The notes: a model not told the origin generated them from the letters alone. A DNA stretch of 55,380 bases from Candidatus Sumerlaeota bacterium (GCA_016931035.1 JAFGFN010000011.1:1-55380); one strand, 5' to 3'. Positions 9,295-17,673 are shown, counted from the stretch's first letter. Program-made: numbers and translations.

Positions 9295-9323
9295 ATTACA
9301 TCTCAGACGTTAGGGACTGTCAA
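9295..9323 (-). promoter_or_regulatory. Sigma70-type promoter for gpmI
   Basis: On the minus strand, TTGACA (9323-9318), a 17-bp spacer and TGTAAT (9300-9295) match the consensus 6/6 and 5/6. Transcription would start near 9288, about 67 bp before the gpmI ATG. The -35 box overlaps the last codons of the upstream rluA-type gene, so gpmI can be expressed independently of it. Confidence 0.65.
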
Positions 9324-10044
9324 TGCCTACCTCGGGGATCGCGCCGACGAGGTGTGTGAAAAACGCGGGGATGGGCGACGTGAAGGCCATCGGGCGGCCG
9401 TCGTGCGGGTGGCGGAAGGCGATCTTCCAGGCGTGGAGCGCCAAGCGATTGCGCCCCTTGACGCTGCATTCGCGACCGCCGTATTTGCGGTCGCCCATGA
9501 CCGGATGCCCCAAGTCGGCCATGTGGACGCGGATCTGATTCTTGCGCCCGGTCAGGAGGTTCACTTCCAAGAGCGAGACGTTCGGGGTCTCGCGCAACAC
9601 GCGCCACGCGGTGTGCGAGAGCTTTCCCTTGGCCTTGTCCTTCGTCGAATGAACGATCTGTTGCGCGTTCTCGACCAGGTACGACGAGACGGTGCCCGAG
9701 GGCTCGTTCATGTGGCCGTGGACGACGGCGAGATAGGTCTTGGACGTTTCCTCATTCCATTTGGCTTGAAGACGCTCTTTGGCCTCTTCGCTCTTGGCGA
9801 AGATGAGAACGCCGGAGGTGTATTTGTCGAGGCGATGGACGACGAAGAGGCGCTTGCGCGACTTGGCCTGACCCTTGCGCACGAAATCCTCCAGGATCTC
9901 GTGCGCCGTGGGCGAGGGGTCGAGGGGCGTGCGGACCGACAGAAGCCCCGACGGCTTGTCGACGACAAGCAGGTCGCGATCGTCGTAAAGGATCGTGAGA
10001 CCGTGGGGCAGGTGCTTGTCGCCGGGGCGGGGGTGTTTACGCAC
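9310..10044 (-). CDS. RluA-family pseudouridine synthase
   Basis: About 244 residues. It isomerises uridine to pseudouridine in rRNA or tRNA. The catalytic motif HRLDKYTSGVLIFAKS (nucleophilic Asp in HRLD) and the family blocks LLVVDKPSGLLS, KTYLAVVHG and GRKNQIRVHMADLGHPVMGDRKYG are all present. No N-terminal S4 RNA-binding domain is seen, as in RluA/RluC-short types, so the target position cannot be named. Start choice is weak: GTG at 10044 or an upstream TTG at 10062, neither with a clear ribosome-binding site. It lies between gpmI and the toxin-antitoxin pair. Confidence 0.93.
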   Translation of the reverse strand: MRKHPRPGDKHLPHGLTILYDDRDLLVVDKPSGLLSVRTPLDPSPTAHEILEDFVRKGQAKSRKRLFVVHRLDKYTSGVLIFAKSEEAKERLQAKWNEETSKTYLAVVHGHMNEPSGTVSSYLVENAQQIVHSTKDKAKGKLSHTAWRVLRETPNVSLLEVNLLTGRKNQIRVHMADLGHPVMGDRKYGGRECSVKGRNRLALHAWKIAFRHPHDGRPMAFTSPIPAFFTHLVGAIPEVGIDSP

Positions 10045-10128
10045 GGTTCTTGCCAATAGCAATGTGGAATGAGGGTTGCGGAAGGGAGAGTTGGGAGCGG
10101 CGACAAACCTGTCGGCTTGATTGCTTTC

Positions 10129-10560
10129 TTAAGGTCCTGTGTCTTTCTCTCCCGTTACCCCTCTCAGGAACTCCCGAACGAAGGAGGGTACGGAACCAGC
10201 CACCTCGCGAAGGCGTGTCTCGTCGAGCATGTGGCCGTAGCCGTGGACATGAACGTGGCGGAAAGCCAGGAGTCGCAAGAAGCCCTCGAATTGGTCGAGC
10301 GAGAGCACGCCTACTTCCTGGGCCCGCCGGAGAAGGTCTTTGTGCCACGTCGGCCCGGCGCCGAGACAGATTTCATGACGTTCTTCGAGAAGGCAACGAA
10401 GGAGACGTTCTATGCCCGAATAGATGTTGTGCAGATACGTGCCAAGGGCCACTGTCTCGTGGTTGCTGAGGGTCTCGCGGGCAAGAAGGTCCTCGACGAG
10501 GCTCACCGCTTCGGCGACGCTCTTGCATTCCTCTTCGAGGAACCGTTTCTCACCCTCCAT
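10129..10560 (-). CDS. hepT: HepT-like HEPN ribonuclease toxin
   Basis: 143 residues, all-helical DUF86/HepT type. The HEPN active-site motif R-x4-H-x-Y is seen as RHVHVHGY near residue 100. In characterised HepT/MntA pairs this motif cleaves RNA, and its tyrosine is AMPylated by the MntA partner. The gene overlaps mntA by 11 bp and has GGGAG nine bases before the ATG inside mntA, so the two are translationally coupled. Function as a toxin is inferred from family and pairing. Confidence 0.85.
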   Translation of the reverse strand: MEGEKRFLEEECKSVAEAVSLVEDLLARETLSNHETVALGTYLHNIYSGIERLLRCLLEERHEICLGAGPTWHKDLLRRAQEVGVLSLDQFEGFLRLLAFRHVHVHGYGHMLDETRLREVAGSVPSFVREFLRGVTGEKDTGP

Positions 10561-10822
10561 AGATGCGTACTCCCTTTTCCCAAATGATGTGACGAATCGG
10601 CGGATTCAGAGATAGATCGACTAGGTCCACAGGCCTCGGGAGGTCGCGAATCAGCCGGGCGTAGAACGAGAAGAAGGCGCTCGGCGCAAGACCGTCCACG
10701 GCCAAGTCGATGTCGTGCGCTTGGGACTCGTCGCCAAGCGACGATCCGAAGAGCCAGACGGCTTTGGCGTCGAATTCGCGCGCGCAATCGACGACTTTGG
10801 AGAGCAGGTCTTTGGAGAGCAT
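10550..10822 (-). CDS. mntA: MntA-like minimal nucleotidyltransferase antitoxin
   Basis: 90 residues. It has the minimal nucleotidyltransferase signature: GSS near residue 26 followed nine residues later by DID (GS-x9-DxD), then a second acidic residue in VDLVDL. Members act as antitoxins that AMPylate their HepT partner. GAGGGA lies seven bases before the ATG. It is transcribed first and overlaps hepT by 11 bp, the usual order. The pair sits between hisB and a housekeeping pseudouridine synthase, with no adjacent mobile-element gene visible. Confidence 0.87.
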   Translation of the reverse strand: MLSKDLLSKVVDCAREFDAKAVWLFGSSLGDESQAHDIDLAVDGLAPSAFFSFYARLIRDLPRPVDLVDLSLNPPIRHIIWEKGVRIYGG

Positions 10823-10929
10823 GGCCGCTTCCCTCTCTCATGCCTGAAGGCACTTCACGCAACGATCATAGTCTCGCCGCTCTTCTCGCGGCAATAGGAA
10901 ACACGCGTCTTGGTGAATCGAGCAGGCCC

Positions 10930-11529
10930 CTACGCCAAGACGCCTTTGGTCGAGGGGATGTCGTCGGTGGCGGCGGGGTCGATGGCGGCGGCTTGGCGCA
11001 AGGCGCGGGCGAAAGCCTTGAACAGCGCTTCGACGACGTGGTGGCTGTTCTTGCCGTAGAGGACTTCGAGGTGGAGGGTGAGGCCGGCGTTGTTGACGAG
11101 CGCACGGAAGAAGTCCTCGGTCAACTCGGTTTCGTAGTCGCCGATGCGCTCGGTCGGAATGTCGGCGCGGTAGTGGAGATAGGGGCGTCCGCAAATGTCG
11201 AGGACGCAGCGGGCAAGCGCTTCTTCCATAGGGACGGCGGCGGAGCCGAAGCGGTAGATGCCGCGTTTGTCGCCCAGGGCCTTGGCGAGGGCCTGTCCGA
11301 GGACGATGCCGAGGTCTTCGACGGTGTGGTGGGGGTCGATTTGGGTGTCGCCCTGACCGGAGACGGCGAGGTCCAGTCGGGCGTGACGGGCCAGGAGGTC
11401 GAGCATGTGTTCGAGGAAGGGGACGCCGACCTGGCCCTCGAATCGGCCTTGGCCGTCGAGGTCGAGTTCGACGCGGAGTTGGGTTTCCTTGGTGTTGCGT
11501 TCGATTAGTGCGCGGCGGTTGGGGGACAT
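10930..11529 (-). CDS. hisB: Imidazoleglycerol-phosphate dehydratase
   Basis: 199 residues, the single-domain form. It dehydrates imidazole-glycerol phosphate to imidazole-acetol phosphate in histidine synthesis. The duplicated metal-binding motifs are visible: HHTVEDLGI in the first half and HHVVEALFKAFARAL in the second, with FLEHMLDLLARH near the N-terminus. The ATG at 11529 is preferred over in-frame starts up to 11628 because it gives the family N-terminus (RRALIERNTKET) and has AAGGA nine bases upstream. It is separated from hisC by ~450 bp of hairpin array, which may uncouple it from hisDC transcription. Confidence 0.96.
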   Translation of the reverse strand: MSPNRRALIERNTKETQLRVELDLDGQGRFEGQVGVPFLEHMLDLLARHARLDLAVSGQGDTQIDPHHTVEDLGIVLGQALAKALGDKRGIYRFGSAAVPMEEALARCVLDICGRPYLHYRADIPTERIGDYETELTEDFFRALVNNAGLTLHLEVLYGKNSHHVVEALFKAFARALRQAAAIDPAATDDIPSTKGVLA

Positions 11530-11584
11530 GGGGACGGTTCCTTTGCGGGTTTGCGGAATGAGTTGCTGAAGCCTTTCGAGAAGC

Positions 11585-11927
11585 CGCGCTAAAGCGCGCT
11601 CTGTAATGAGGGAGGCCCGGGACCCCACCGGCTGAAGCCGGGGGCAAGGAAGAGCCCGCTCAAGCGGGCTAAACCGAGACGGCGTCTCGGGCGCAGTTGC
11701 TTGACGGTCAGTCGTCCCTCCGGGACTATGATGTCGGGCTGTCGCTTTCCCACCGTTGAAACGGTGGGCTGAAAGCGATCGTCCGTACGGGACTCGTCTG
11801 TACTGGAACTGGTTTCATAACCTCCTTGCGGGCGCTCTCACGGTTCTTGCGGAGCAAGAACCGTGAGAGCGCAATTGGAGCCCCCCGAAAACCCAGGGCG
11901 CCGCTCGCTACGCTCGCTTGCCCTGGG
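11585..11927. repeat. Array of at least eight short palindromic hairpins (REP-like)
   Basis: The hisC-hisB gap has no gene. Hairpins seen: 11585-11598, 11628-11641, 11653-11670 (AGCCCGCT/AGCGGGCT), 11674-11690, 11714-11726, 11742-11778 (TCGCTTTC outer stem around CCACCGTT/AACGGTGG), 11832-11872 (19-bp perfect arms, 3-nt loop) and 11892-11927 (CCCAGGGC/GCCCTGGG). Several share a 6-8 bp stem closing on a two-base loop (CT-GA-AG, CT-CA-AG, CT-AA-AG). None has a T tract, so they look like REP-type elements rather than terminators. Confidence 0.8.
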
Positions 11928-11983
11928 CTATGGTATTTCGCGCTTTCAGCGCTCAGAAAGAAGTGAGACGAGTCCCGATCCTT

Positions 11984-13081
11984 TCAAGGATTTCCTCGAG
12001 AGAGGATTTCCTTCAGCGCGGCGATGAGGATTTCCATCTGCTCGGGCGTGCCGATGGTGATGCGCATACCGTCGCGCAAGACGGGCGTGTCGAAATACCG
12101 AACCAGAATTCCACGTTCGCGCAGCTTCGCATAATGCTCGCCCGCGTCGGGGCGAATCGCGAAGACGAAGTTGGCGTGCGAATCGGGCAGCTCGTACCCG
12201 AGCGCGCGAAGTTCCCGCACGGTCCACTCGCGGGTCTCGACGATTCGGGCGCAGTTGCGTTCCATCTCCTTGGCCGAGGCGATCGCGGCGGCGGCGGCGA
12301 CCTGGGCCAGGTGGTTGAGGTTGTACGAGTCCTTGATCTTCATCAGGGCGGCGACGAGCGCCGCGTCGGCGATCACATAGCCGATCCGCATCCCCGCGAG
12401 CGAGAACGACTTGGAGAACGTCCGGGTGATCGCCAGGTTCGAGAACTCGGCGAGGAGGGGGACCGCGTCGCGCCGCGCGAAATCGACGTAGGCCTCGTCG
12501 ATCGCGACGAGGGTCTGGGGGCGCGCGCGGCAGAGGTCGGCGATCTCGGCGCGGGAGAACAGGGTCCCGATCGGCGGGTTGGGGTTGGGAAGTAGGAGAA
12601 TCGGCTCTTCGCCGTCGAATATCTCCTCGGGCAGGCGTTGGCGGTCGACCAGAGGGTAAATCTCGGTCGAACCCTCGAACTGGGCGGCCAGGACGGGATA
12701 GAGACTGTACGTCGGATCGACGACGGCGACCTTGCCCCCTTGGTCGATGGTGGCGTGAACCAGGAGACGCAGGATTTCGTCCGAACCGTTGCCCACGAGG
12801 ATCTGCTCGGGATGGACTCCGTGATACGCCGCGAGGGCGCGGCGCAGAGAGTCCGAGACGGGGTCGGGATAGAGCGCCAATCGTGCGGCGGCTCTGCCGA
12901 CCTCGTCGATCACGGCCGTCGCGGGCGGATAGGGATTCTCGTTGGTGTTGAGTTTGACGATGTTCGCCCCGGCGCGCTGCTCTCCCGGAGTATAGGGATG
13001 GAGCTTCGCCAGGAAGGGGCGCAGTGGGAGAGTGGTGTCGGCGGTGTCTTGCATGGCGTTATCGCAGCGGCGGCACCGCAT
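11984..13081 (-). CDS. hisC: Histidinol-phosphate aminotransferase
   Basis: 365 residues, PLP fold type I. It transaminates imidazole-acetol phosphate with glutamate. Family blocks: LNTNENPYPP at the N-terminus, YPDP, GNGSDEILRLL, the PLP-binding lysine in TRTFSKSFSLAGMRIGY, and the C-terminal phosphate-site region RITIGTPEQ. The start is uncertain: the ATG at 13081 has AGGAG only two bases away, while the ATG at 13054 (MQDTADTT) has no visible site and would give 356 residues. It lies 79 bp after hisD in the usual hisD-hisC order. Confidence 0.95.
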   Translation of the reverse strand: MRCRRCDNAMQDTADTTLPLRPFLAKLHPYTPGEQRAGANIVKLNTNENPYPPATAVIDEVGRAAARLALYPDPVSDSLRRALAAYHGVHPEQILVGNGSDEILRLLVHATIDQGGKVAVVDPTYSLYPVLAAQFEGSTEIYPLVDRQRLPEEIFDGEEPILLLPNPNPPIGTLFSRAEIADLCRARPQTLVAIDEAYVDFARRDAVPLLAEFSNLAITRTFSKSFSLAGMRIGYVIADAALVAALMKIKDSYNLNHLAQVAAAAAIASAKEMERNCARIVETREWTVRELRALGYELPDSHANFVFAIRPDAGEHYAKLRERGILVRYFDTPVLRDGMRITIGTPEQMEILIAALKEILSRGNP

Positions 13082-13160
13082 CGCTCCTCTGGGAGTTCAT
13101 TATTCGGGAACTCGGGCTGTTGGCAAGGGTTTTCCCACACGGGGCACCCGTGGGACCTTC

Positions 13161-14444
13161 TCACCGTCGCCGTCGGCGGCGGACCGCGTCGGCGTGGGCC
13201 GTGAGGCCCTCGGCTTCGGCCAGGGTCACGACGGCGTCGGCGAGTTTCTCGAATCCGCGAGGCGAACACTCGACGACGTGGCTCGTCTTGAGGAACGAGA
13301 GAACCGACAGGGGCGAAAAGAACCGCGCCGTCCCTCCGGTCGGAAGGGTGTGGTTGGGTCCCGCCACATAGTCCCCCATCGACTCGGGCGTCCACGGGCC
13401 GACGAAGACGGCTCCGGCGTTCCGGACGCGCTTGGCGATCGAGCGTGCGCCGCGCGCCACGACGACCAAGTGCTCGGGCGCTTTCTGCTCGGCCAGGCGC
13501 ACGGCGTCGTCGGCGTTGCGCACCGAGACGATCGCCCCGTTGCGCCGCAGACTCTGCGCGACGATCTCGCGGCGGGGCGTCGCGGCGGTCTGGCGTCGGA
13601 TCTCGCGACGCAGAGCGGCGACGTCGTATTCCCCTATCAGGATCGCTATCGCCTGGGCGTCGGGATCGTGTTCGGCTTGCGAAAGCAAGTCGGCCGCCAC
13701 GATCTCGGGCCGGGCGGTCCGGTCGGCCAGAACCAGAATCTCGCTCGGTCCCGCGATCATTTCGATATCGATCTCGCCGTAGAGAAGGCGTTTGGCCGTC
13801 GCGACATACTTGTTGCCGGGTCCGACGATCTTGTCGCACCGCTCGATGGACTCGGTGCCGAGCGCCGCCGCGGCGATGCCGTGCGCTCCGCCGACGGCGA
13901 TCACCTCGTCCACGCCCGCGAGATAGGCCGCGCCCAGGATCGCCCGGCCCCCGAAGTCGCTGCGCGGCGGCGTGATCAACACCACCTGATCGACTCCGGC
14001 GACGCGCGCGGGGACGATGTCCATCAGGACCGTCGAGGGATAGGCCGCGATGCCTCCGGGAGCATAGACGCCCACCCGGCGAATCGGAGCGACCCGTTGT
14101 TCCATCCGATTTCCGAGGGCATCGACGTATGTGAACCCGGACAAGAACTGTCGCTTGTGATAGGCCCGAATTCGGTCGTGCGCCGTGCGCAGCGCCTTCT
14201 GCAAGTTTGCGGGCAGACTTTGCCACGCCTTCTTCAGGCGCGAGGGAGCGACATGAAATTGCCTGGGCGTCGTCCGCACGGCGTCGAACCGGTGCGCGAA
14301 TTCCACCACTGCGCGGTCGCCGTGACGCCGGACGCGCTCGACGATGCGGCGCACCTCGGCTTCGGTCTCGAGGTCGGGACGGACCGAACGCGAGAAGAAT
14401 CGGTCGATTTTGGCCTTGTCTTGCGGATAGCGGAAAACCTTCAT
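13161..14444 (-). CDS. hisD: Histidinol dehydrogenase
   Basis: 427 residues, standard length. It oxidises histidinol to histidine in two NAD-dependent steps with Zn2+. Signatures include VGVYAPGGIAAYPSTVLM, the IVGPGNKYVATAK block, EILVLAD, zinc-site QAEHDPDAQ and GPNHTLPTGGTARFFSPLSV. The ATG at 14444 (MKVFRYP) has GGGGAG eight bases upstream and is preferred over the upstream in-frame start at 14549. It heads the his cluster, divergent from the heme cluster. Confidence 0.96.
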   Translation of the reverse strand: MKVFRYPQDKAKIDRFFSRSVRPDLETEAEVRRIVERVRRHGDRAVVEFAHRFDAVRTTPRQFHVAPSRLKKAWQSLPANLQKALRTAHDRIRAYHKRQFLSGFTYVDALGNRMEQRVAPIRRVGVYAPGGIAAYPSTVLMDIVPARVAGVDQVVLITPPRSDFGGRAILGAAYLAGVDEVIAVGGAHGIAAAALGTESIERCDKIVGPGNKYVATAKRLLYGEIDIEMIAGPSEILVLADRTARPEIVAADLLSQAEHDPDAQAIAILIGEYDVAALRREIRRQTAATPRREIVAQSLRRNGAIVSVRNADDAVRLAEQKAPEHLVVVARGARSIAKRVRNAGAVFVGPWTPESMGDYVAGPNHTLPTGGTARFFSPLSVLSFLKTSHVVECSPRGFEKLADAVVTLAEAEGLTAHADAVRRRRRR

Positions 14445-14729
14445 GTCCCTGTCTCCCCTGTCGCCGCTTCGCGCGGCGCGGACAATTCCGCTCAATCTAA
14501 CGCAAGCGCCTGAGCGGGGCAAGATCATTTCCGGGTCCCGTGCACCCATGCACCGGGAGATGCGACCTGTCCGAACGTTGCGAGCGTCTCCGCATTCGTC
14601 CGTCCTCCATGCCGGTCGAGGTACGGGAATGAGACCTTGACAGCCTCTCCCGGCATCGCCGAAGATGAATCCGAGCCTCCTTGAGGAGACGTAGGGCTCC
14701 AGACGATTCTATCCGGGGCCGGCCAGTCG
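14445..14729. other. Divergent intergenic region between hisD and the heme cluster
   Basis: 285 bp without a convincing gene; it must hold promoters for both directions. A perfect TTGACA occurs at 14636-14641 on the plus strand, but no good -10 box sits 16-18 bp downstream. A small CCTCC/GGAGG palindrome lies near 14676-14690. No riboswitch-like conservation or operator could be recognised by eye. Confidence 0.4.
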
Positions 14730-15578
14730 ATGGGCCGCGCCAAGCGTTTCGCGACGATGATCGCCATCCGCCTCTATTCCGCGCTCTTGTGTATCGTATA
14801 CGGGACGATCGTCTACGCCTACGCCCTCAAGTTTTTCCGCCACGGCGTGGGAGCGAGGCCGCGTCTTCTACGGGCGGGGCTCGTTTTCGCGATCGTAGCT
14901 CATCTCGCTCTGTTCGGCCTCTTGACGGTCCGGTTTCGCCATCCGCCGATGGCCAACGCTTTCGAGGCGCTTTCGGCTCTCGCGTTCGGATTGACGTTCG
15001 CCTACTTTCTGATCGAGTGGCTCACGGGCGAACGGAACATGGGGATGTGGATCCTGGCGTTTCCATTCATGTTCCAGACCATCGCCACCTTCGGCATCGG
15101 CGCGCGACTCGAATCGCCCGGCCTGCCGCGGACTTCGCTCCTTGAAGTGCATATCGCCGCGGCGCTGATCGGGTATTGCGCGTTCGCTCTCTCGGCGGCG
15201 TTTTCGTTGATGTACCTTCTTTTGTACCGCGAGCTCAAGAAACGCCAACTCGGGGTCGTGTTCGAGCGTCTGCCGTCGCTCGATACGCTCGAGCGAATGG
15301 GATACCGTTCGGTGCACTTCGGGTTGGGTTTCCTGATTGTCGCGGTCGGGATCGGCGTGGCGATGCTCGCGGGATTCAGCCGAGAATGGGGGGTGGGCGA
15401 CCCGAAGATCGTCGTGGCGTCGATTTCCATCGTCCTCTACGCCGCGGCGATCGCTTTGCGCCAACGTCTTGCGATCCGCGGAAAGCGGTTCGCCCTCGTT
15501 TCGATGGCGGGATTCGGGCTGGTTTTGTTCTCGCTGTTGGTTGTGGACCGGTTTCTGCCCGGATTTCACCGGTTCTAG
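14730..15578 (+). CDS. HemX/CcsA-like cytochrome c assembly membrane protein
   Basis: 282 residues with about eight membrane helices and the overall plan of the CcsA/HemX family: early helices, FEALSALAFGLTFAYFLIEWL, then LLEVHIAAALIGYCAFALSAAFSLMYLLLYRELKKR with the conserved LEVHI/L-H histidine, and a second His (YRSVHFGLG). CcsA handles heme for cytochrome c; HemX is often next to hemA and affects its amount. Position at the head of the heme cluster favours the HemX role. No ResB/Ccs1 partner is nearby. Start at 14730 or the internal ATG at 14757; neither has a clear ribosome-binding site. Confidence 0.8.
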   Translation: MGRAKRFATMIAIRLYSALLCIVYGTIVYAYALKFFRHGVGARPRLLRAGLVFAIVAHLALFGLLTVRFRHPPMANAFEALSALAFGLTFAYFLIEWLTGERNMGMWILAFPFMFQTIATFGIGARLESPGLPRTSLLEVHIAAALIGYCAFALSAAFSLMYLLLYRELKKRQLGVVFERLPSLDTLERMGYRSVHFGLGFLIVAVGIGVAMLAGFSREWGVGDPKIVVASISIVLYAAAIALRQRLAIRGKRFALVSMAGFGLVLFSLLVVDRFLPGFHRF

Positions 15579-15608
15579 CGCCCTGTCGGATTCGAAACGA
15601 GGCGTTTT

Positions 15609-15665
15609 GAGTACAACCTTCAGGTTGCTCCTGTGCCGAGGAGAGCAGGCTGAAGCCTGTACTCC
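15609..15665. repeat. Cloverleaf-like palindromic element
   Basis: An outer stem GAGTACA/TGTACTC (15609-15615 with 15659-15665) encloses three small hairpins: CAACCT-TC-AGGTTG (15614-15627), a CTCCT/AGGAG stem, and CAGGCT-GA-AGCCTG (15646-15659). The loops CT-TC-AG and CT-GA-AG match the core seen in the hairpin array near 11600. It sits in the 114-bp gap before the precorrin-2 dehydrogenase gene and looks like a REP/BIME-type element. Confidence 0.7.
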
Positions 15666-15692
15666 GAACGACACGCTCAAGAAGGACGCCGA

Positions 15693-16340
15693 GTGAATCG
15701 TCTCTATCCGATCTTCCTGAAGGTGGAGGGGCTCCCATGTCTGGTCGTGGGTGGAGGCCGCGTCGCCACGCGCAAGGTCGGGGGGTTGGTAGAGTGCGGA
15801 GCGCGTGTACGCGTCGTGGCGCCGGAGGCGAGCGACGAAATCGCGCGTCTCGCGACCTCCGGCGGCGTCGAATGGTCGCGAAAGGCCTTCGAGCGCGAAG
15901 ATCTGTCGGACGCCAGAGTGGTCATCGTCGCGACGAACGATCCGGAAGTGAATTCCGCCGTGCGACGCGAGGCTCGGGCGCGGGGCGTCTTGTGCAACGT
16001 CGTGGACGAGCCGGATCTGTGCGATTTCTATATGCCGGCGATCGTCCGGCGCGGAGACCTCAAGATCGCCGTCTCGACGAACGGGCGCTCGCCCGAGCTG
16101 GCGAAGGCGATTCGCGCGCTTCTCGAACGCCGCTTCGGCGAGGAGTTCGGCCGGGCGGTGGACGAGGCGGGGCGTTTGCGCGACACCGTGCACGCCCAAG
16201 TCCCCGACGATCCGCGACGCCGGATGGTGCTGCTGAAGGGTCTTGTGCACGCGAACGAGCTGGTGGAGGCGTTAGACCGAGAGGACCGGGGAAAGGTCGA
16301 AGAGATTATCCAGTTATGGAAATCCTTCTCGTCGGATTGA
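15693..16340 (+). CDS. Precorrin-2 dehydrogenase / probable sirohydrochlorin ferrochelatase
   Basis: 215 residues, Met8p/SirC/CysG-N-terminal family. It oxidises precorrin-2 to sirohydrochlorin with NAD+, and Met8-type members also insert iron to give siroheme. The Rossmann motif VVGGGRVATRK lies at ~18-28. Asp105 in NVVDEPDLCDF corresponds to the essential Asp of CysG/Met8. The rest (MPAIVRRGDLKIAVSTNGRSPELAKAIR) is typical. Starts with GTG, AAGGA six bases upstream. Its 3' end overlaps hemA by 25 bp. No separate CbiX/SirB-type chelatase is seen, which suggests this protein does both steps. Confidence 0.92.
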   Translation: MNRLYPIFLKVEGLPCLVVGGGRVATRKVGGLVECGARVRVVAPEASDEIARLATSGGVEWSRKAFEREDLSDARVVIVATNDPEVNSAVRREARARGVLCNVVDEPDLCDFYMPAIVRRGDLKIAVSTNGRSPELAKAIRALLERRFGEEFGRAVDEAGRLRDTVHAQVPDDPRRRMVLLKGLVHANELVEALDREDRGKVEEIIQLWKSFSSD

Positions 16341-17575
16341 ACCATACAACGGCGCCCGTCGAGGTGCGCGAACGCCTGGCCCTGAGCGACGAGGCCGTTC
16401 CCCAGGCGCTCAAACATCTGCGCGAATCGCTCGGCGCGCGCGAGGCGTGCCTGCTTTCGACCTGCAACCGGACGGAAGTCCTGTTCGCCTGGCGCAGCGG
16501 GGAGGAGTTGGACTGGCCTCGCGTGGTAGACGCGCTCTGCGAAGAGCGAGAGGTCCGTCCCGTTCCGGACAACGGCCATTTCTACGCCCAAAGGAACGAG
16601 GGCGCGGTCCGCCACCTCTTGCGGGTGGCCGCGGGACTCGATTCGATGGTGCTGGGCGAGGGGCAGATCCTCGGCCAGGTGAGGCAGGCCTATGCTTTGG
16701 CGCGCGACGCCGAGGCCATCGGGCCGCACTTGGGCAAGGCCATGCAAATCGCATTCCGGGCGGGCAAGCGCGTGCGGGCGGAAACCGAACTCGGCTACGG
16801 CGCCGTCTCGGTAGCTTATGTGGCGGTGGTGTTGGCGCGCAAGGTGTTCGGCGAGTTCGACTGGCATACGGCTCTGGTCATCGGCGCGGGCGAGATGGCC
16901 GAGTCGGCGGCGCGCCATCTGCGGGAACAAGGCATCGGTTCTCTCCTGTTCGCCAACCGGACGCGAGAGAAGGCCGAGCGCCTGGCGCTCGAATTCGACG
17001 GCGACACGGTCGCCTTCGCCGACCTGCTTGCGGCGCTCGAGCGGGCCGACGTCGTCGTGAGTTCGACGGGATCGCCCCATGCAATTCTGACGCTCGACGA
17101 GTTTCGACCCGTTCACGAGAAGCGCCACACGCGCCCGATGTTCCTGGTCGATTTGGCGGTGCCGCGCGACCTGGACCCGGCGATCGCCGACCTGTCCAAC
17201 GTGTTTCTCTACGACGTGGACGGCTTGCGCGAAGTGGCGGACGACAACCTGGCGCGTCGCCGCGCCGCCGTCCCCCTGGCCGAGTCGATCGTCGACCAGG
17301 AACTCGACGCGTTCCGGCGCTGGCGCGAGAACCTGCGGGTCGAGCCCCTGGTGAAGCGGTTGCACGAACGGTTCGACGAGATTCGCCGAAACGAAGTGAC
17401 GCGCAACCTCAAACGGTTCCGCGACGGCGACGCGCAAGACGTCGAGAATCTGACGCAAAGCATCCAGAAGAAGATTCTTCATCGTCCGGCCGAAGTCCTC
17501 CGGCGCTACGACCCCGACACCGAGGAGGGGCGTCTGGCGATCGAGATCGTTCGCGAGATATTCGGTCTGGATTGA
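16316..17575 (+). CDS. hemA: Glutamyl-tRNA reductase
   Basis: 419 residues. It reduces glutamyl-tRNA to glutamate-1-semialdehyde, the first committed step of C5 tetrapyrrole synthesis. The N-terminus MEILLVGLNHTTAPVEVRERLA, nucleophilic Cys50 in LLSTCNRTEV, VAAGLDSMVLGEGQILGQV and the NADPH-domain GAGEMAE block are all canonical, as is the C-terminal dimerisation helix region. The ATG at 16316 lies inside the preceding gene (25-bp overlap), implying translational coupling. The frame is open further upstream, but that portion is only a shadow of the precorrin-2 dehydrogenase gene. Confidence 0.97.
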   Translation: MEILLVGLNHTTAPVEVRERLALSDEAVPQALKHLRESLGAREACLLSTCNRTEVLFAWRSGEELDWPRVVDALCEEREVRPVPDNGHFYAQRNEGAVRHLLRVAAGLDSMVLGEGQILGQVRQAYALARDAEAIGPHLGKAMQIAFRAGKRVRAETELGYGAVSVAYVAVVLARKVFGEFDWHTALVIGAGEMAESAARHLREQGIGSLLFANRTREKAERLALEFDGDTVAFADLLAALERADVVVSSTGSPHAILTLDEFRPVHEKRHTRPMFLVDLAVPRDLDPAIADLSNVFLYDVDGLREVADDNLARRRAAVPLAESIVDQELDAFRRWRENLRVEPLVKRLHERFDEIRRNEVTRNLKRFRDGDAQDVENLTQSIQKKILHRPAEVLRRYDPDTEEGRLAIEIVREIFGLD

Positions 17576-17673
17576 CTATCTCCATTCGGCGGAGCGCGGG
17601 ATGCCCGGGGTGCGGGTGTCTCGCCTAATGTTCTCGGGGTGGGGGCATTGCTTGTGCCCCATGGGAAACAACG

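Noticed and set aside
10876-10892. Hairpin GCCGC/GCGGC as terminator between hisB and the toxin-antitoxin pair
   Set aside because: The stem is only 5 bp and no T run follows on the minus strand.
11585-11927. Hairpin cluster as a CRISPR or tRNA array
   Set aside because: The palindromes differ in sequence and length, there is no constant repeat-spacer pattern, and no tRNA D/T-loop features are present.
14636-14664. TTGACA as promoter of the heme cluster
   Set aside because: The -35 box is perfect, but the bases 16-18 bp downstream (CGAAGA/GAAGAT) do not form a usable -10 box.
15737-16315. In-frame extension upstream of hemA
   Set aside because: It is the second frame of the precorrin-2 dehydrogenase gene; HemA homologues start at MEILLVGLNHTT.
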